DNA from: Dillenia suffruticosa
Lineage: Eukaryota > Streptophyta > Magnoliopsida > Dilleniales > Dilleniaceae
Length of the DNA stretch: 64,000 nt
Direction: 5' to 3'
NCBI GenBank assembly: GCA_033439265.1
Contig: JAVTVX010000004.1
Location: 14,769,701-14,833,700, forward strand
A program made the translations under genes and the position numbers. Positions 24,801-35,639 of the stretch are shown piece after piece. Within the stretch, counting starts at the first letter, position 1, and every line of letters begins with the position of its first letter. Below the pieces are notes generated by a model. That model saw nothing but the letters and a program-made list of their open reading frames with translations, searched no databases and was not told the DNA's origin.

Positions 24801-25150
24801 AGCTCCTTGTTGCCATACGCTAGTATGATTACTGATATTCTTTCAAAAAATAGGGTAGATATTGAAAAAACACATAATTATTAAGTTAAGTGAGAAGAAT
24901 ACAATCAATGCATTGTCAATATTGAGAGCAAAATGGATGTTCAACAGTGAGGAAAATGGGAGAGAAAAGAAGGAGGAATATGTAAGAGACAGGCTGAGGA
25001 GATTGAAGCTAAGGCTGATAAGGAAATTGAAAATGTCCCAAGAAAGGAAAGGCGGACTGAAGAAGGGGAATTTTCTAGCATTCAATCATCACACTTCAAA
25101 TGATTTGGGACAAATTGGAACATATAGATAGAAGATAAACAATGATTGAT
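21868..25150 (+). pseudogene. Extra 3' ORF of the copia element (plant transposon-protein type), split by a solo LTR
   Basis: Starts MAHKMKMTIKKFTEFAKLST at 21868, runs to 21969, is interrupted by the solo LTR (21970-24110), and resumes in the same frame (KPSSPPPQSF) after one copy of the target duplication. Stops and frameshifts follow. The longest clean piece is 24244-24675 (143 residues, with EKEVKLFYNNLDV and KTFVNGKEFKVTHKKICE). A later piece at 24862-25131 has LSEKNTINALSIL and then a Lys/Arg/Glu-rich coiled region. The pattern FY.NL .. V.G.EF.V resembles the putative plant transposon protein domain (Transposase_32, PF20167) found 3' of pol in SIRE-like elements. That assignment is inference from pattern. 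The function is unknown. Confidence 0.6.
21970..24110 (+). mobile_element. Solo LTR of the same copia family, with TSD CCGCG
   Basis: Starts TGTTGACATAGTAGAGTTTTGATG and ends TTGTATTTCA, 2141 bp. It is flanked by perfect 5-bp direct repeats CCGCG at 21965-21969 and 24111-24115. No internal region accompanies it. It carries the same GTCGACC-type motif field and the GGGAGTGGACGTACATCGGG block near 23920. It lies in the same orientation as element A and was inserted into that element's extra ORF. Confidence 0.9.
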
Positions 25151-25375
25151 CAAATGAGTTACTTTAATAGGATGGAACTTTACAATGTGCAATAAAAATT
25201 GGAGGCATAAAATATGAAACATGAACTGTGAGTTGAACTAAATGTGTATGCTGCTACCACTGAATTGTGTATGCTAATAAAAATGTGCATGCTGAATGTC
25301 AATGGGCTGATGTATGGAGTCTAATCTATAGTGTATGTTGAGACAAACATGGAATGTGACTGAAGGTGACATGAT

Positions 25376-25402
25376 TTTGTTGATGACAAAAAGGGGGAGA
25401 AA
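25376..25402 (+). other. Internal polypurine-tract-like sequence
   Basis: GATGACAAAAAGGGGGAGAAA has the form of the polypurine tract used for plus-strand priming in SIRE/Tork-type copia elements, but it lies about 310 bases upstream of the real 3' LTR. A second tract lies directly at the LTR, so this element has two. Confidence 0.6.
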
Positions 25403-25429
25403 TGTGTGTGCTTGTGTGCTATATTCTGC

Positions 25430-25535
25430 GTACATACTATGTGCTATGTGCTATGTGCTATGTGATGTTTGTGTGCTTGTGTACTGTGTGCTGTATACAT
25501 GCTATGTGCTATGTGATGTTGTATGCTGCTATGAC
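25430..25535 (+). repeat. GTGCTAT heptamer repeat cluster
   Basis: Repeats of GTGCTAT and the variants GTGATGT and GTGTGCT occur between the two polypurine tracts of element A. The longest perfect run is at 25440-25462. Confidence 0.8.
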
Positions 25536-25692
25536 ATAAATGACATGAATTGGATGTTTTGAATGTCTGAAATGTTGTTGAAACGAGTGCTAAATATGCT
25601 GGGATATTGTTATCTTATGAACACTTAAATATATGTCAAAAATTTAAGGTTTAAATTGACCAAACATTATAGATTGAATACTAGAAATTTTG

Positions 25693-25714
25693 TCATTATC
25701 AAAAAGGGGAAGAA
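25693..25714 (+). other. Polypurine tract directly before the 3' LTR
   Basis: TCATTATCAAAAAGGGGAAGAA abuts the start of the 3' LTR (TATTAACCTAATAGAG, where TGTT has become TATT). This is the expected plus-strand priming site. Confidence 0.75.
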
Positions 25715-27791
25715 TATTAACCTAATAGAGTTTTGATGATGATAAAATAAAAGAAAAATAGTTCAAGAAAATAAGAAAAATAGTTAAAAAATTCAGAAGT
25801 CTATAGTTCATGGTGACTTGGTTAGTAAACACATCGACTTGCATAGCAAGTCTACCGATTGCAAGTACTATGTCGACCAATTGATGATATTCACACATAC
25901 ACATTGACCCGTTTGTTATTCTTGTCGACCTGAATTAAATGATTTCTATAGAAACAAGTGTCTAAACACTTCAACCCATACAAGTATACATCGACCTGAA
26001 TAATGAATGTCTTATGAATCAGACATTCCAACACATCGACTTGAGTGCAAATGTTGTCGACATGAAACTATATGAATAGTGATATATCAACCTATTCCTC
26101 AACCTGAATAGTGTTATATGGACCAATTTCAAACACCATGTCGATCAATTTAATCTTTGAACAGGAACACATCAACCTAAGTAGTTAGCACAGCAACCTG
26201 TTAGTCCTGACTCTGAAACACAAACATCAACCCATCATTTTTCTTGTCAACCTACCTATAAATACATCAACCAATTCATTCTAACATATCAATCAATTTA
26301 ATTAATGAATAGTGATACATCAACATAGAATTAGCATATGTCGACCTGTTGGTATCTGTTTCTAAAAAATACACTTCGACACATCAAAATTATTGTTGAC
26401 TTGACAAAACACGTCGACCAAATTATTTCATCATGTCAACCAATTCAACAAGTGAATAGTAATACATCAACCTATGTAGAAGCTTGTGTCGACCTATCCA
26501 TTGTTGTTTCTAAAATACGCACATCGACCCGTCAAGACACTTGTCGACCTGTAGAAATATATCGACCAATTAATTTGTTCAGATTCATTAATTTTCATTT
26601 GTATAGTAACATGTCTATGTATGCTATAATACCTGTCAACCTGATATCTATTTGCTCATTAAAACACACATCAACCTGCTCTCTGACTTATCAATATAAC
26701 ATATACACAATGACTAATTAACTAACACATGTTAACCAATTCTCTACCAGAATAAAAATATGTCAATGCATTAAAATGACTTGTTGACCTAACCTTTAAT
26801 GAATCTTAAACATCATACATCGATATGGCTGAAAACTTGTTGACACATATGTATACATCGACTAATTTACAAACATATGTCCACCTATTGTCTTTTGAAT
26901 AGTATCTTGTCAACCTAAGTAGGAATCTTGTCGACCTGTTTTAATGAAAATATACTATGAAATGTTTGAATTCAGGTTGATGTATATGTTAATAAAGTCG
27001 ACCTTTATGTGTCAAAAATTAGACTTAGGAAACAAATTTGAACCTAATGGACTTTTTATTTCTTTGATTTCTGAAATGTTTCCCTTTCTTTGAAAGTTAA
27101 CATTTAAATGCATCGTTAGTGTGTTCTGATTGGCTTATTTAAAAGAGACACCAGTTAAAAGTGTGAAACTTTAGCATGAACGAAGGAACAATGACAGAGT
27201 TTTAATTGTGAAAATTAAATATCCAACGTTCAGATGCAACAACCACTACCAACGCTCAACGGATCTATTTAATATCTCTATAACTATTGAGAAGCAGAAA
27301 ATAGAAATGGTTACGAGAATTGAATGCGCCATTGAATACCTTGTAAAATCCTCACTTTGCATTTTGAAATTTTCCAACTATCTTAAGTGTTCTGTTAATT
27401 TTTACATTGTTAAATCAGAGGAAAGCAAGCCTCAACTCTTGACATTTGTTTCTTAGATTATTACGAGTGTCTAATATTAAGGAGTATGTGTCACTGTCTT
27501 AAGTGTAGAAAAGTCAAATTCAATCTGATTGAGATTGAATTGAAGTGTTTTGACAATACACTGTACAAGATTGAATTTAAACTTGTAATCATGTTTGTAA
27601 TATAAGTAATTAGTGAAAAATCTATGGGGAGTTTGGGAGTGGACGTATACCAAGTTTAGTAGAATTATTATAAAAATTTCTTGTATCTTCTTTCATTAAA
27701 TTTTTATTTACTATCATTTTGTTTTAAATTTTTAAAAAGTCTCAAAAATCTCATATTCAACTATTCATCCCTCCCCTCTAGTTGAATAACA
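25715..27791 (+). repeat. 3' LTR of element A
   Basis: About 2.08 kb. It begins TATTAACCTAATAGAG and ends CCCTCTAGTTGAATAACA. It is closely similar to 16061-18096 along its length, including the motif field, GCAACAACCACTACCAAC and the GGGAGTGGACGTATACC block, and it keeps the 3' end missing from the other copy. Confidence 0.85.
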
Positions 27792-27819
27792 ATATATATA
27801 TGTTATTTTGATATCATAA

Positions 27820-27960
27820 TTTTTATAGTTACATTTTCCTCAAAATGTAAAATTCATCAATTTTTTTTTCCTATTATTAGGTTACATCTGCTCATAGTGC
27901 ATGCTAATAACAAGATGGCTCCTTTAATCCTGGCAAAGATAAGAACTATATATGTTTCTT
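27820..27960 (+). pseudogene. Exon-like block duplicated at 37200-37370
   Basis: About 140-170 bases here match 37205-37370: TCATAATTTTTATAGTTACATTTTCCTCAAAATGTAA, then a T-rich acceptor-like tract, TTAG, and a short block ATCTGCTCATAGTG..GGCTCCTTTAATCCT. In the second copy the block is bounded by AG and GTAAGA and reads SAHSVHQSQKGFFNPNE. Here the same frame has stops. It looks like an exon of an unidentified gene; I do not recognise the protein. Confidence 0.4.
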
Positions 27961-28589
27961 GTTCAACATTGGTCAAAACAGCTCATTGGAGATTTTGTGC
28001 TTTGGTTTTCTTGGATTTTGTTTCTTGTGTATTCTTATAGATAGTGTGCTGCAATATTTCTATTGTTACTAGAAGTGATTTTTACTACTGCTGTTAGTGA
28101 AAAATATATTCTCTTTTTGCTGTTAGTACCACCCTATTACGATTTGCAAGTAGTCTCTATTTCCTAAGGATTACTTCTGGTATGTCTTCATATTAGGTGG
28201 TTGGATGCTTTTATTGTGACTATGAGAGAGGTTTGAAATATAACTTATATGCTTTTCATTGATAATTAGGATAATTGCAACTAAATAACAATTTTGATAA
28301 TTATATTATGATGTTAATATGTATTTAGTAACTGGTGTGAAGAACAAAACACATACTATGCCTACTAGTTCTCGAGGAAAAAGGAAATGTACAAAATTCT
28401 TGTTGTATTCTTAAATAATTACATTTTCTTTGGTAGATAAGAATGTTTCATCTATTTTATGCCTAGTTTTTTGGAAATGCATATTTGCTCATTTTACGTT
28501 TCTGGGTACTAATACATCCTACCAACTACTCAACTAGTTCTCTCTAGTTGATTCATTGTCTATCTATTATGCTAACTAATTTGACATAT

Positions 28590-28808
28590 TGCACTTTTGT
28601 CTTTTCTCATTGTACCAAAAATCAGTCAATTGAAATTCAAAAGAGAGTTGGCACATTTGTATTTGCTTTAGATACAATTAATAAGTGCCTCTCTGAAGCA
28701 ATATGTTCTTTCTCTCGTGGAAGATTGGATGGTGAGAGCAGGACTGCTGGACTTATTCATTTTGGCAATGAGATTTTAGAGACATATAAATATCATTCTG
28801 AATTCAAG
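28590..28808 (+). pseudogene. Orphan exon-like coding remnant, unrecognised
   Basis: An open stretch of about 73 residues ends in a good donor (TTCAA then GTAAGT at 28809). It contains IQKRVGTFVFALDT, LSEAICSFSRGR and TAGLIHFGNEILETY. The composition is that of an ordinary globular coding exon rather than transposon protein. No neighbouring exon joins it. I do not recognise the family. It could be part of the same lost gene as the block at 27820-27960, or an exon carried in by a transposon. Confidence 0.45.
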
Positions 28809-30079
28809 TAAGTTTTTCTTAAATTTGTTAACCATTTTATTTGCTAAATCAAGGTGTAATATATAAATATAGGTGATACTTTTAATAGAAAAAGAAGTAC
28901 ATGAGAAATCCCTATTAGGCCAACATCACTGTTAAAGCCCATTTGTGCATAAAAAGATGCAACACATGCTTGAAGAGTGTCCTTGTTGGAAAGTGTACTC
29001 AACTAATATTGAACCATATCATCTAGTGATATGGTGCAAAATTACATTTCAATTGCATGTTAACTTTCACTTTTAATATTGCAAAAGGTTTACAATGTTT
29101 CTGTGCTGAAATACTGGTAGAAGGTGTTATATGCAATATACTTTAAATTTTCTATTTGATGCCATCATAAATAACGTTGAGGCAATGTAAAAGTGGCTTT
29201 TGTCGTTGTTCAGTTATGGCATGAAATATTTTATGTTGAACATTTTTCTTATGGTTGTTTAGTAATTGACATTTACAACTTTGCAATTTGAATGTGAAAC
29301 TAACATGTAAACCTTTTAAATTTGTAATACTTGGTTTTCCAATCTCAATGGCTGTTATAGTTTTATTATAATAAATACCCTATTTTCCATAACCTTCCTG
29401 CTTTACAAATAATTACTGAATTTGCAGTTTCTAAGAAAAAGACCATATTTTGAAGCAACAAACTATTCTACAACACTTAGGCAATATTATTTATTCATAA
29501 ATTGGCCAGGACAGACAACTATCACTACAAAAAAAAGATATTAATTTTATTTAAATAATGATTATGATAAATACCCTATTTTCTTGGTAAGATATCATAA
29601 ATTGGCTTGCACAATTCATTAGATTAACTACCGGCCCTTCAGAAATTTTAAGTTATAGTTTTATTTAAGTACTTTTCCCTAATGCGGCTGCATAAGTAAA
29701 CTTTCAATTGAATTTAAATTGTACTTCATTATAGTTTCTGTTTTTACAAATGCATGCATTATTGTCCTCCTTGCTGAAGTACAAAACCGCACAAGTATGA
29801 TTAAAATATTTAAATATGCGTCTTTTGTTTTTTCTAAATCGTAGTTTATTATTTTCTAATTGTGTATATTTAAAAATCAACTAATTTATTTTATGTTATG
29901 TGTCAGTTCCTTGAATATTATCATAAGATGAATAAATTATGGATATATCTGGATGCAAAATCAAGTGTACAATATATTAAATGAACTATTAAGTTTTTAA
30001 ACTTTGCATTTAAGAGTAACCCCCTTATGGAAAAATTTTGTGTTCGTTTATAAAATATTTCAACATATTGTTGTTTCCT

Positions 30080-33000
30080 AGAGCCACTGTTTATATGGAA
30101 TGGTTTTCTGAAAAGTTATGTTAATTGGATTTTTCATGGTGAGGGTTATGTTGGTGCTTGTAGTTCTAATGTCGGATCTATTATAGATGAACAATTGTTT
30201 GACCATGATATGTATAGCTCGTTGCATGATGCCTTCATTTCGAATAAGATGGAGGATACGAGGGATGAGAATATGAGTTAAGAAAATAACCAAATTTCTA
30301 AAACTAATCAAGGGGAACAAATAGGTTATAGTTCAGACAAGTTTTTTAAGTTGCTTAAAGATGCTAAGCAACCAATATACCCAAATTGTAGCAGGCACAC
30401 AAAACTTTCAACAATGGTGCACTTGTTCCATCTTATATGCTTGAATGGATGGACGAATAGCTCATTTACCAGTTTATTACAGTTCTTGAAGGACTTGTTA
30501 CCTGAGAGAAATACTTTTTCGGATATCTATCATGAATTCAAGAAAACCATTTCAGTTTTAGATTTTGGGTATGAATAAATTCATACTTATCCTAATAATT
30601 GCAAGTTATTTTGGAAAGACAAGGAGAAAGATAAGATATACTCCAAGTGTGGTGCTTCTAGGTGGAAAGAAATAGTAGATGATTTGGAAACTAATGATGA
30701 GCAATTCACAACTATAAAGAGAAAGAAAAAACCTATCAAGGTTTTGAGATGGTTTCCTAAGGTACCTAGATTTCAATAGCTATTTACGTTCTCAAAAACA
30801 GCTTCATTTATGAGATGGCACTATAAGAGTCGTACTAAGGATGGTCTTTTATGCTATGCGGCTGACTCTATTGCTTGAAAGGGTTTTGATTCTCGGTTTT
30901 GTTGACCTAATAGATTTTGATAATGAGTGGGCAGAAGAAAAAGAGTTCAAGAATATAAGAAAACAGATAAAAAAATTCAGAATCCTACAATACAGGTCGA
31001 CTTGCTTAGAAAACATATCGACCCGTGACATTCACACATATATCGACCCGTTTGATACTTTTGTTAACCTGAGCCAAATGTTCTCTATTAGAAACATGTC
31101 TGAACACTTCGATCCACACAAGCGCACATCGACCTAGGAAGTCAGGTGGACCAATTTAAAATTACACATCGACCAATTGCTCAAGCATATCAACCTGAAT
31201 ACAATGATATCGACACTAAAAATGGAGAATACATTAGGACATCGATATTCGCACAAATCATGTCAACCTGAGATGGCATGAATAGTGACATGTCAACCTG
31301 TTGGTGCAACACATCAACCTACTAGTTCAAATATATATCAATCTGATTTGCAACACATCAACATGAACAGTGTCATGTATACCAATTTCATATACTATGT
31401 TGACCAATTTGATATCCAAATAGTAACATATCAACCTGTTGGTTTGACACATCAACCTCATAACATTTGAGTCAAAAACACGCTCATCAACCTGCTCTAT
31501 TCTCGTCGACCTAGCCAAAACACATCAACAATTTATTCAGACATGTCGACCAATTCAATAAGTAAATAGTAACACATCAACCCTTGATGAGCACATGTTG
31601 ACCCATCCATTATGTTTCTTAAATACTACATATCGACACAGCAAAATATTTATCGACCCAAAGAAACACATCGACCAATTCATTTTTTCAGGTCTACCAA
31701 TTTTTATTTGCACAGCAAGATATCGATGTACATAGTGAGTCTTGTCAACCTGATATTCAATTGCTCATTAAAATACACATCAACCAATTAGTTTTATGTT
31801 GACATAACACATACATATCAGCCAATTGAATTCCACACATCGACCAATTTGTAATCTGAACAGTAATATGTCGATGCATCAAGTTAGGCTTGTCGACCAA
31901 CTTCTCACAAAGTCAGAAAGATCACATATTGACACGGTTGAAATGTTGTCGACACAAAAGAATACATCGACTAATTAAAAATTTCGTATCTACCAATTTT
32001 ATTTGACACAGTTTCTTATCGACCCGAAATAGTATCTTATCAATCCGAAATAGTATCTTATCAACTTGTTTGCGTAAAAATACACTAGAAATGATTCAAA
32101 TTTAGCTCGATGTCCTCAATAGATCTGTCAACCTGCGTGTGTCAGAAACCAGATCTGGGAAACCCTTTTAAATCTAATGGACGTCTTCTTTCTTTAATCT
32201 CTGAAATATTTCCTCTTCTATCAAAGTTAATGTTCAAATGTAGAGCAAACAAAGTCTGATTGGCCTATTTAAAAGAGGCGCCAGTGAAAAGAATGAAGTT
32301 TCAGCATGAAGAAAGGAACAGTTGCAGAAGATTTAATGGCGAAAATTAAATGTCAACGTCCGAATGTAACAACCACCACCAACTCTTAACGGATCGATTC
32401 AATGTCCTAATAAATATAGAGAGTAGAATATGGTGGAGAAACGACTTGAGACATTACAAAAATTAAAAGTTCTATTGAATACACTGAAACAAATGATCTC
32501 TGTGTACTTGAAAGTTTTAATTGTATTAAGTATCTCTTCGAGTTTTTCATTCTGTCAAATCAGAGAAAAGTAATCCTCAATTCTTGACCTTCTTTTTTGA
32601 TTAATTCTATTGTCAAAAATTAAGAAGTGTGTGACACTGCCTTAAATCTAGAGAAGTGCAAATTTAGTCTGAGAGAGATTGAATTGTTATGTTTAGACAT
32701 AACACTATATGAGATTTAACTTGAACATGGAATCAAGTTTGTAAATTAAAATTTTAGTGAAAAATTCAGGGGGAGTTTGGGAGTGGACGTACACCGGGTT
32801 TGGTGGAACCACTATAAAATTTTTTTATGTCTTCTTTACCTATTTTCATTTATTGTCATAAAGTTTTAAAATTTAGAAAAAATATTGAAAAGTCTATATT
32901 CAACTATTCACCCCTCCCCTATAGTTGAATAACAGGTTTCTTGAATTTTCTAATGATTCTTGTAATGTTCGGTTGGCACCAACTTCTGATGGTTTCAACC

Positions 33001-35420
33001 CTTTTAAAAACATGAATGTCACTCATAGCACATGGCCTGTTATATTTATTCCTCTTAACTTGCCTCAAAGGTGGTATATGAAAGCACACAATTTCATACT
33101 TTCTTTACTTATCCCTGGTCCCAAAAAGCCCTGGTGATAAGATTGATGTGTATATGCAACCTTTGGTAGAAGAATTGAAGGTGTTGTGGGATATACGTGT
33201 TGAAACATTCGATTGTTGTAATAAATCAGGTTTCAATTGTGTGTGGCATTGATGTGGACCATCAATGACTTTCCTGCATATGCCAATTTATCAGGATGAA
33301 GCACTAAAGGAAAATCTGCATGTCCTATTTGTGATTATAAAACAGAATCTAGATGGTTAACTAATTGTAGGAAATATTGTTACATGGGTTATTGCGGATG
33401 GTTAGATATGAATTACAAATATAGATATGATGGTTAGTCTTTTGATGGGACTTAAGAATGTAGGTCTGCACCTAAAAAATGCTCGGGGATAGACATTTTT
33501 AGAGAGTTGGAGAGTATTGACTTTTCGGAATGAGTTAGAAGGATGGAAAAAATCCAGCATCTTCTTTGAATTGAAATATTAAGAGTATAATTTAGTACGC
33601 CACAATATTGATATGATGCACACAAAGAAAAATTGGTATGACATACTTGTAGGCATAATTATGGGCAAGAAGGTAAGTTGAAGGATAATTATAAGTCTCG
33701 ACTTGATTTTCAGGAGATAGAAATAAGAAGTGATCTTTACCTTATGACTCGTCTTGATTCTAATACTAAATATCTTCCTCATGCTTGTTATTAGATGACA
33801 TTGAGCGAGAAAAATGCTTTCCTAAAGGTGTTGAAGGAGTTGAAACTTTCATATGAGTATTCTACTAATATATCAAGATATATTCATCTCAAACAACGGA
33901 AGATAATTGGACTAAAAAGTTATAGCTGTCATATTGTACTACAAGAGTTCCTTTCAATTGCAATAAGAGTATCATTACCAGATGAAATTAGCAAAGTTAT
34001 TATTGATATTTATAATATTTTTTAAACTCTTTGCTTTTGGGTTGTTGACTCTAAAGATTTTGAACAATTGGAATCTTTTATTCTTTTAACTTTGTCTGTT
34101 TTGGAAAAAAAATTTCCTCTTTTTTTACAAGTATGGTTCATCTTGTTATTCATTTGAAAAAACAAGCTAAAATCAGAGGTTCGGTCACCTATTGATGGAT
34201 GTATCCTATAGAATGGTATGTCTTTAAACTTTTGTATAGATAGTCTTTCGTAATTAGTTCAATATTTAAATATTACTCTTATTTTGTATTATATTGTTAT
34301 AGGTTTTTATTAATTTTCAAGTGTTTTGTACATAATAAAGTTCAACCAGAGGGTTCAATTGCTGAAGGATATATAGCAAACGAATGTTTGATTTTTTGTT
34401 CATGGTACTTATCGAGGGTCAAGACTAGGCTGAATTGTCCCTTACAAAACGATGACAATGCTTGCGAGTCACTTCATGAAGAAAGGACTTTGTTTGTTAC
34501 ATCAAGACGACCTTTGGGTAGGAAAATATAAAAGAGAATCAATATCAAAAAATGGAAACAGGTTAACATGGTATCACTTGATGATAAATCATTGTAACAA
34601 ATATATAGATATGTTCTATTTAACTCTGATATAGTGACATCATTTCAAGAATAAAATTATCTTCTTAACTCAAAATTTTGATACGTTTGCCACTGCAATA
34701 TCTCCTTACTGATTTTATTTTGATAGTTATATCTTTCATTTTAGGTGGATCATTTATTGAAGGATGATAGTGTAGAGGTGACAAGTGATCTCAAATGGCT
34801 TTCACGTGGACCAAGTGTTAGGGTTAAACAATACACTGGTTATATGAGTAATGGATTTAGATTTTATACCACAAATCATGAGAGATACCTAAAAACTCAA
34901 AATAGTGGTGTTCCGGTATCTGGCCAAATTATTGTTATTCTAGTACAAGGGATAGAAACCTACTGAAAGAGAGGTTAATTGCTATGGAAGACTAAAACAA
35001 ATAATTGAATTAGATTATAATAGGATGCTAAAGTTTGTGTTGTTTTAACGTGATTGGATCGATCCAATAAGAGAGAACAAGAAAGATAAATATGATTTTT
35101 TACTTGTCAATTTTTCTCATTTGACTCATACTGGTGAAGATTTGATGGATGATCTATTTGTCTTTGCATCTCAAGCTAAGAAATTTTTTATGTTAAGGAT
35201 GAGAGGCATGAAAAATGGTTTATTGTCAAATATGTGAAGTTTAGAGAATTTTTTTGATATGGGTAATGTAGGAACTAGTGAACAGGTGATTGTTGAAACA
35301 AGTAATGATATCACTAAAACCCTAAATTGGGCAAGAAATGATACAAATGCACATGAAATAGACATTAGACCACACCTCGATATTCAACATTCCAATGATG
35401 ATGAGATGCGTAATCCCTTT
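30080..35420 (+). pseudogene. Tnp2-type CACTA transposase remnant, split by a solo LTR
   Basis: N-terminal part: SSDKFFKLLKDAKQPIYPNC (30337-30397), HLICLNGWTNSSFTSLLQFL, and KVLRWFPKVPRFQ before 30780. It continues as KGFDSRF up to the solo LTR at 30900 and resumes in frame at LEFSNDSCNVRLAPTSDGFN (32940-33000). WPVIFIPLNLP, LSLLIPGPKKPW and IDVYMQPLVEELKVLW follow. These are Tnp2 family (PF02992) hallmarks. DUF4218-like pieces (LKSYSCHIVLQEFLSIAIR) lie at 33900-34000. A DUF4216-like C-terminus (WLSRGPSVRVKQYTGYMSNG, then HTGEDLMDDLFVFASQAKKFF) lies at 34790-35200. Many frameshifts and stops, for example TGA for Trp before KGFDSRF, make it inactive. The family protein would catalyse CACTA excision and insertion. 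Confidence 0.8.
30900..32934 (+). mobile_element. Solo LTR of the copia family inside the CACTA transposase, with TSD GGTTT
   Basis: TGTTGACCTAATAGATTTTG to CCCTATAGTTGAATAACA, 2035 bp, flanked by perfect direct repeats GGTTT at 30895-30899 and 32935-32939. It has the same motif field and downstream LTR blocks as the other three copies (GGCGCCAGTGAAAAG near 32278; GGGAGTGGACGTACACCGGG near 32776). Removing it with one repeat leaves the Tnp2 frame open across the junction. Confidence 0.92.
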
Positions 35421-35639
35421 TAATTTTTTTGCATTAGTAAATCAGATTTTATTTCTAACTATATTTATCAAGTGTTTGGTTTTATTAGATTTTTTATTAA
35501 TCAAATATTTGGATTTGTTTGATTACTTTATTTGTCAAATGTTTTATTTTTTAAATGTTTGTTACTAGTTTTATTTCTTTAACCAATAGGCATGTCAAGA
35601 TAAAAAGATAATATATGTATTGTACTAGCAAGTGATTAA

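Larger units (their letters stand above)
16061..27791 (+). mobile_element. Decayed Ty1/copia (SIRE/Tork-like) LTR retrotransposon, element A
   Basis: Two roughly 2-kb LTR sequences in direct orientation (16061-18096 and 25715-27791) flank a pol remnant in copia order (protease, integrase, RT, RNase H), an extra 3' ORF, and a polypurine tract directly before the 3' LTR. The LTR starts differ at about one base in nine over the first 180 bases, so the element is old. gag is almost wholly missing: only about 270 bases separate the primer-site remnant from the protease. Pol is broken by many stops and frameshifts. The flanking 5-mers (GATTC before, ATATA after) do not match, so the ends may derive from different copies. 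A solo LTR of the same family is nested within it at 21970-24110. Confidence 0.85.
27792..29522. other. AT-rich region between the copia element and the CACTA transposon
   Basis: Apart from two exon-like remnants (27878-27939 and 28590-28808, listed separately) I see no gene. Imperfect direct repeats (ATAAATACCCTATTTTC near 29370 and again near 29565; TCATAAATTGGC near 29495 and 29590) straddle the putative CACTA left end, which makes that boundary less secure. Confidence 0.5.

Noticed and set aside
25335..25562. 75-residue Cys/Tyr/Val-rich frame
   Set aside because: It is the GTGCTAT heptamer repeat translated, not a protein gene.
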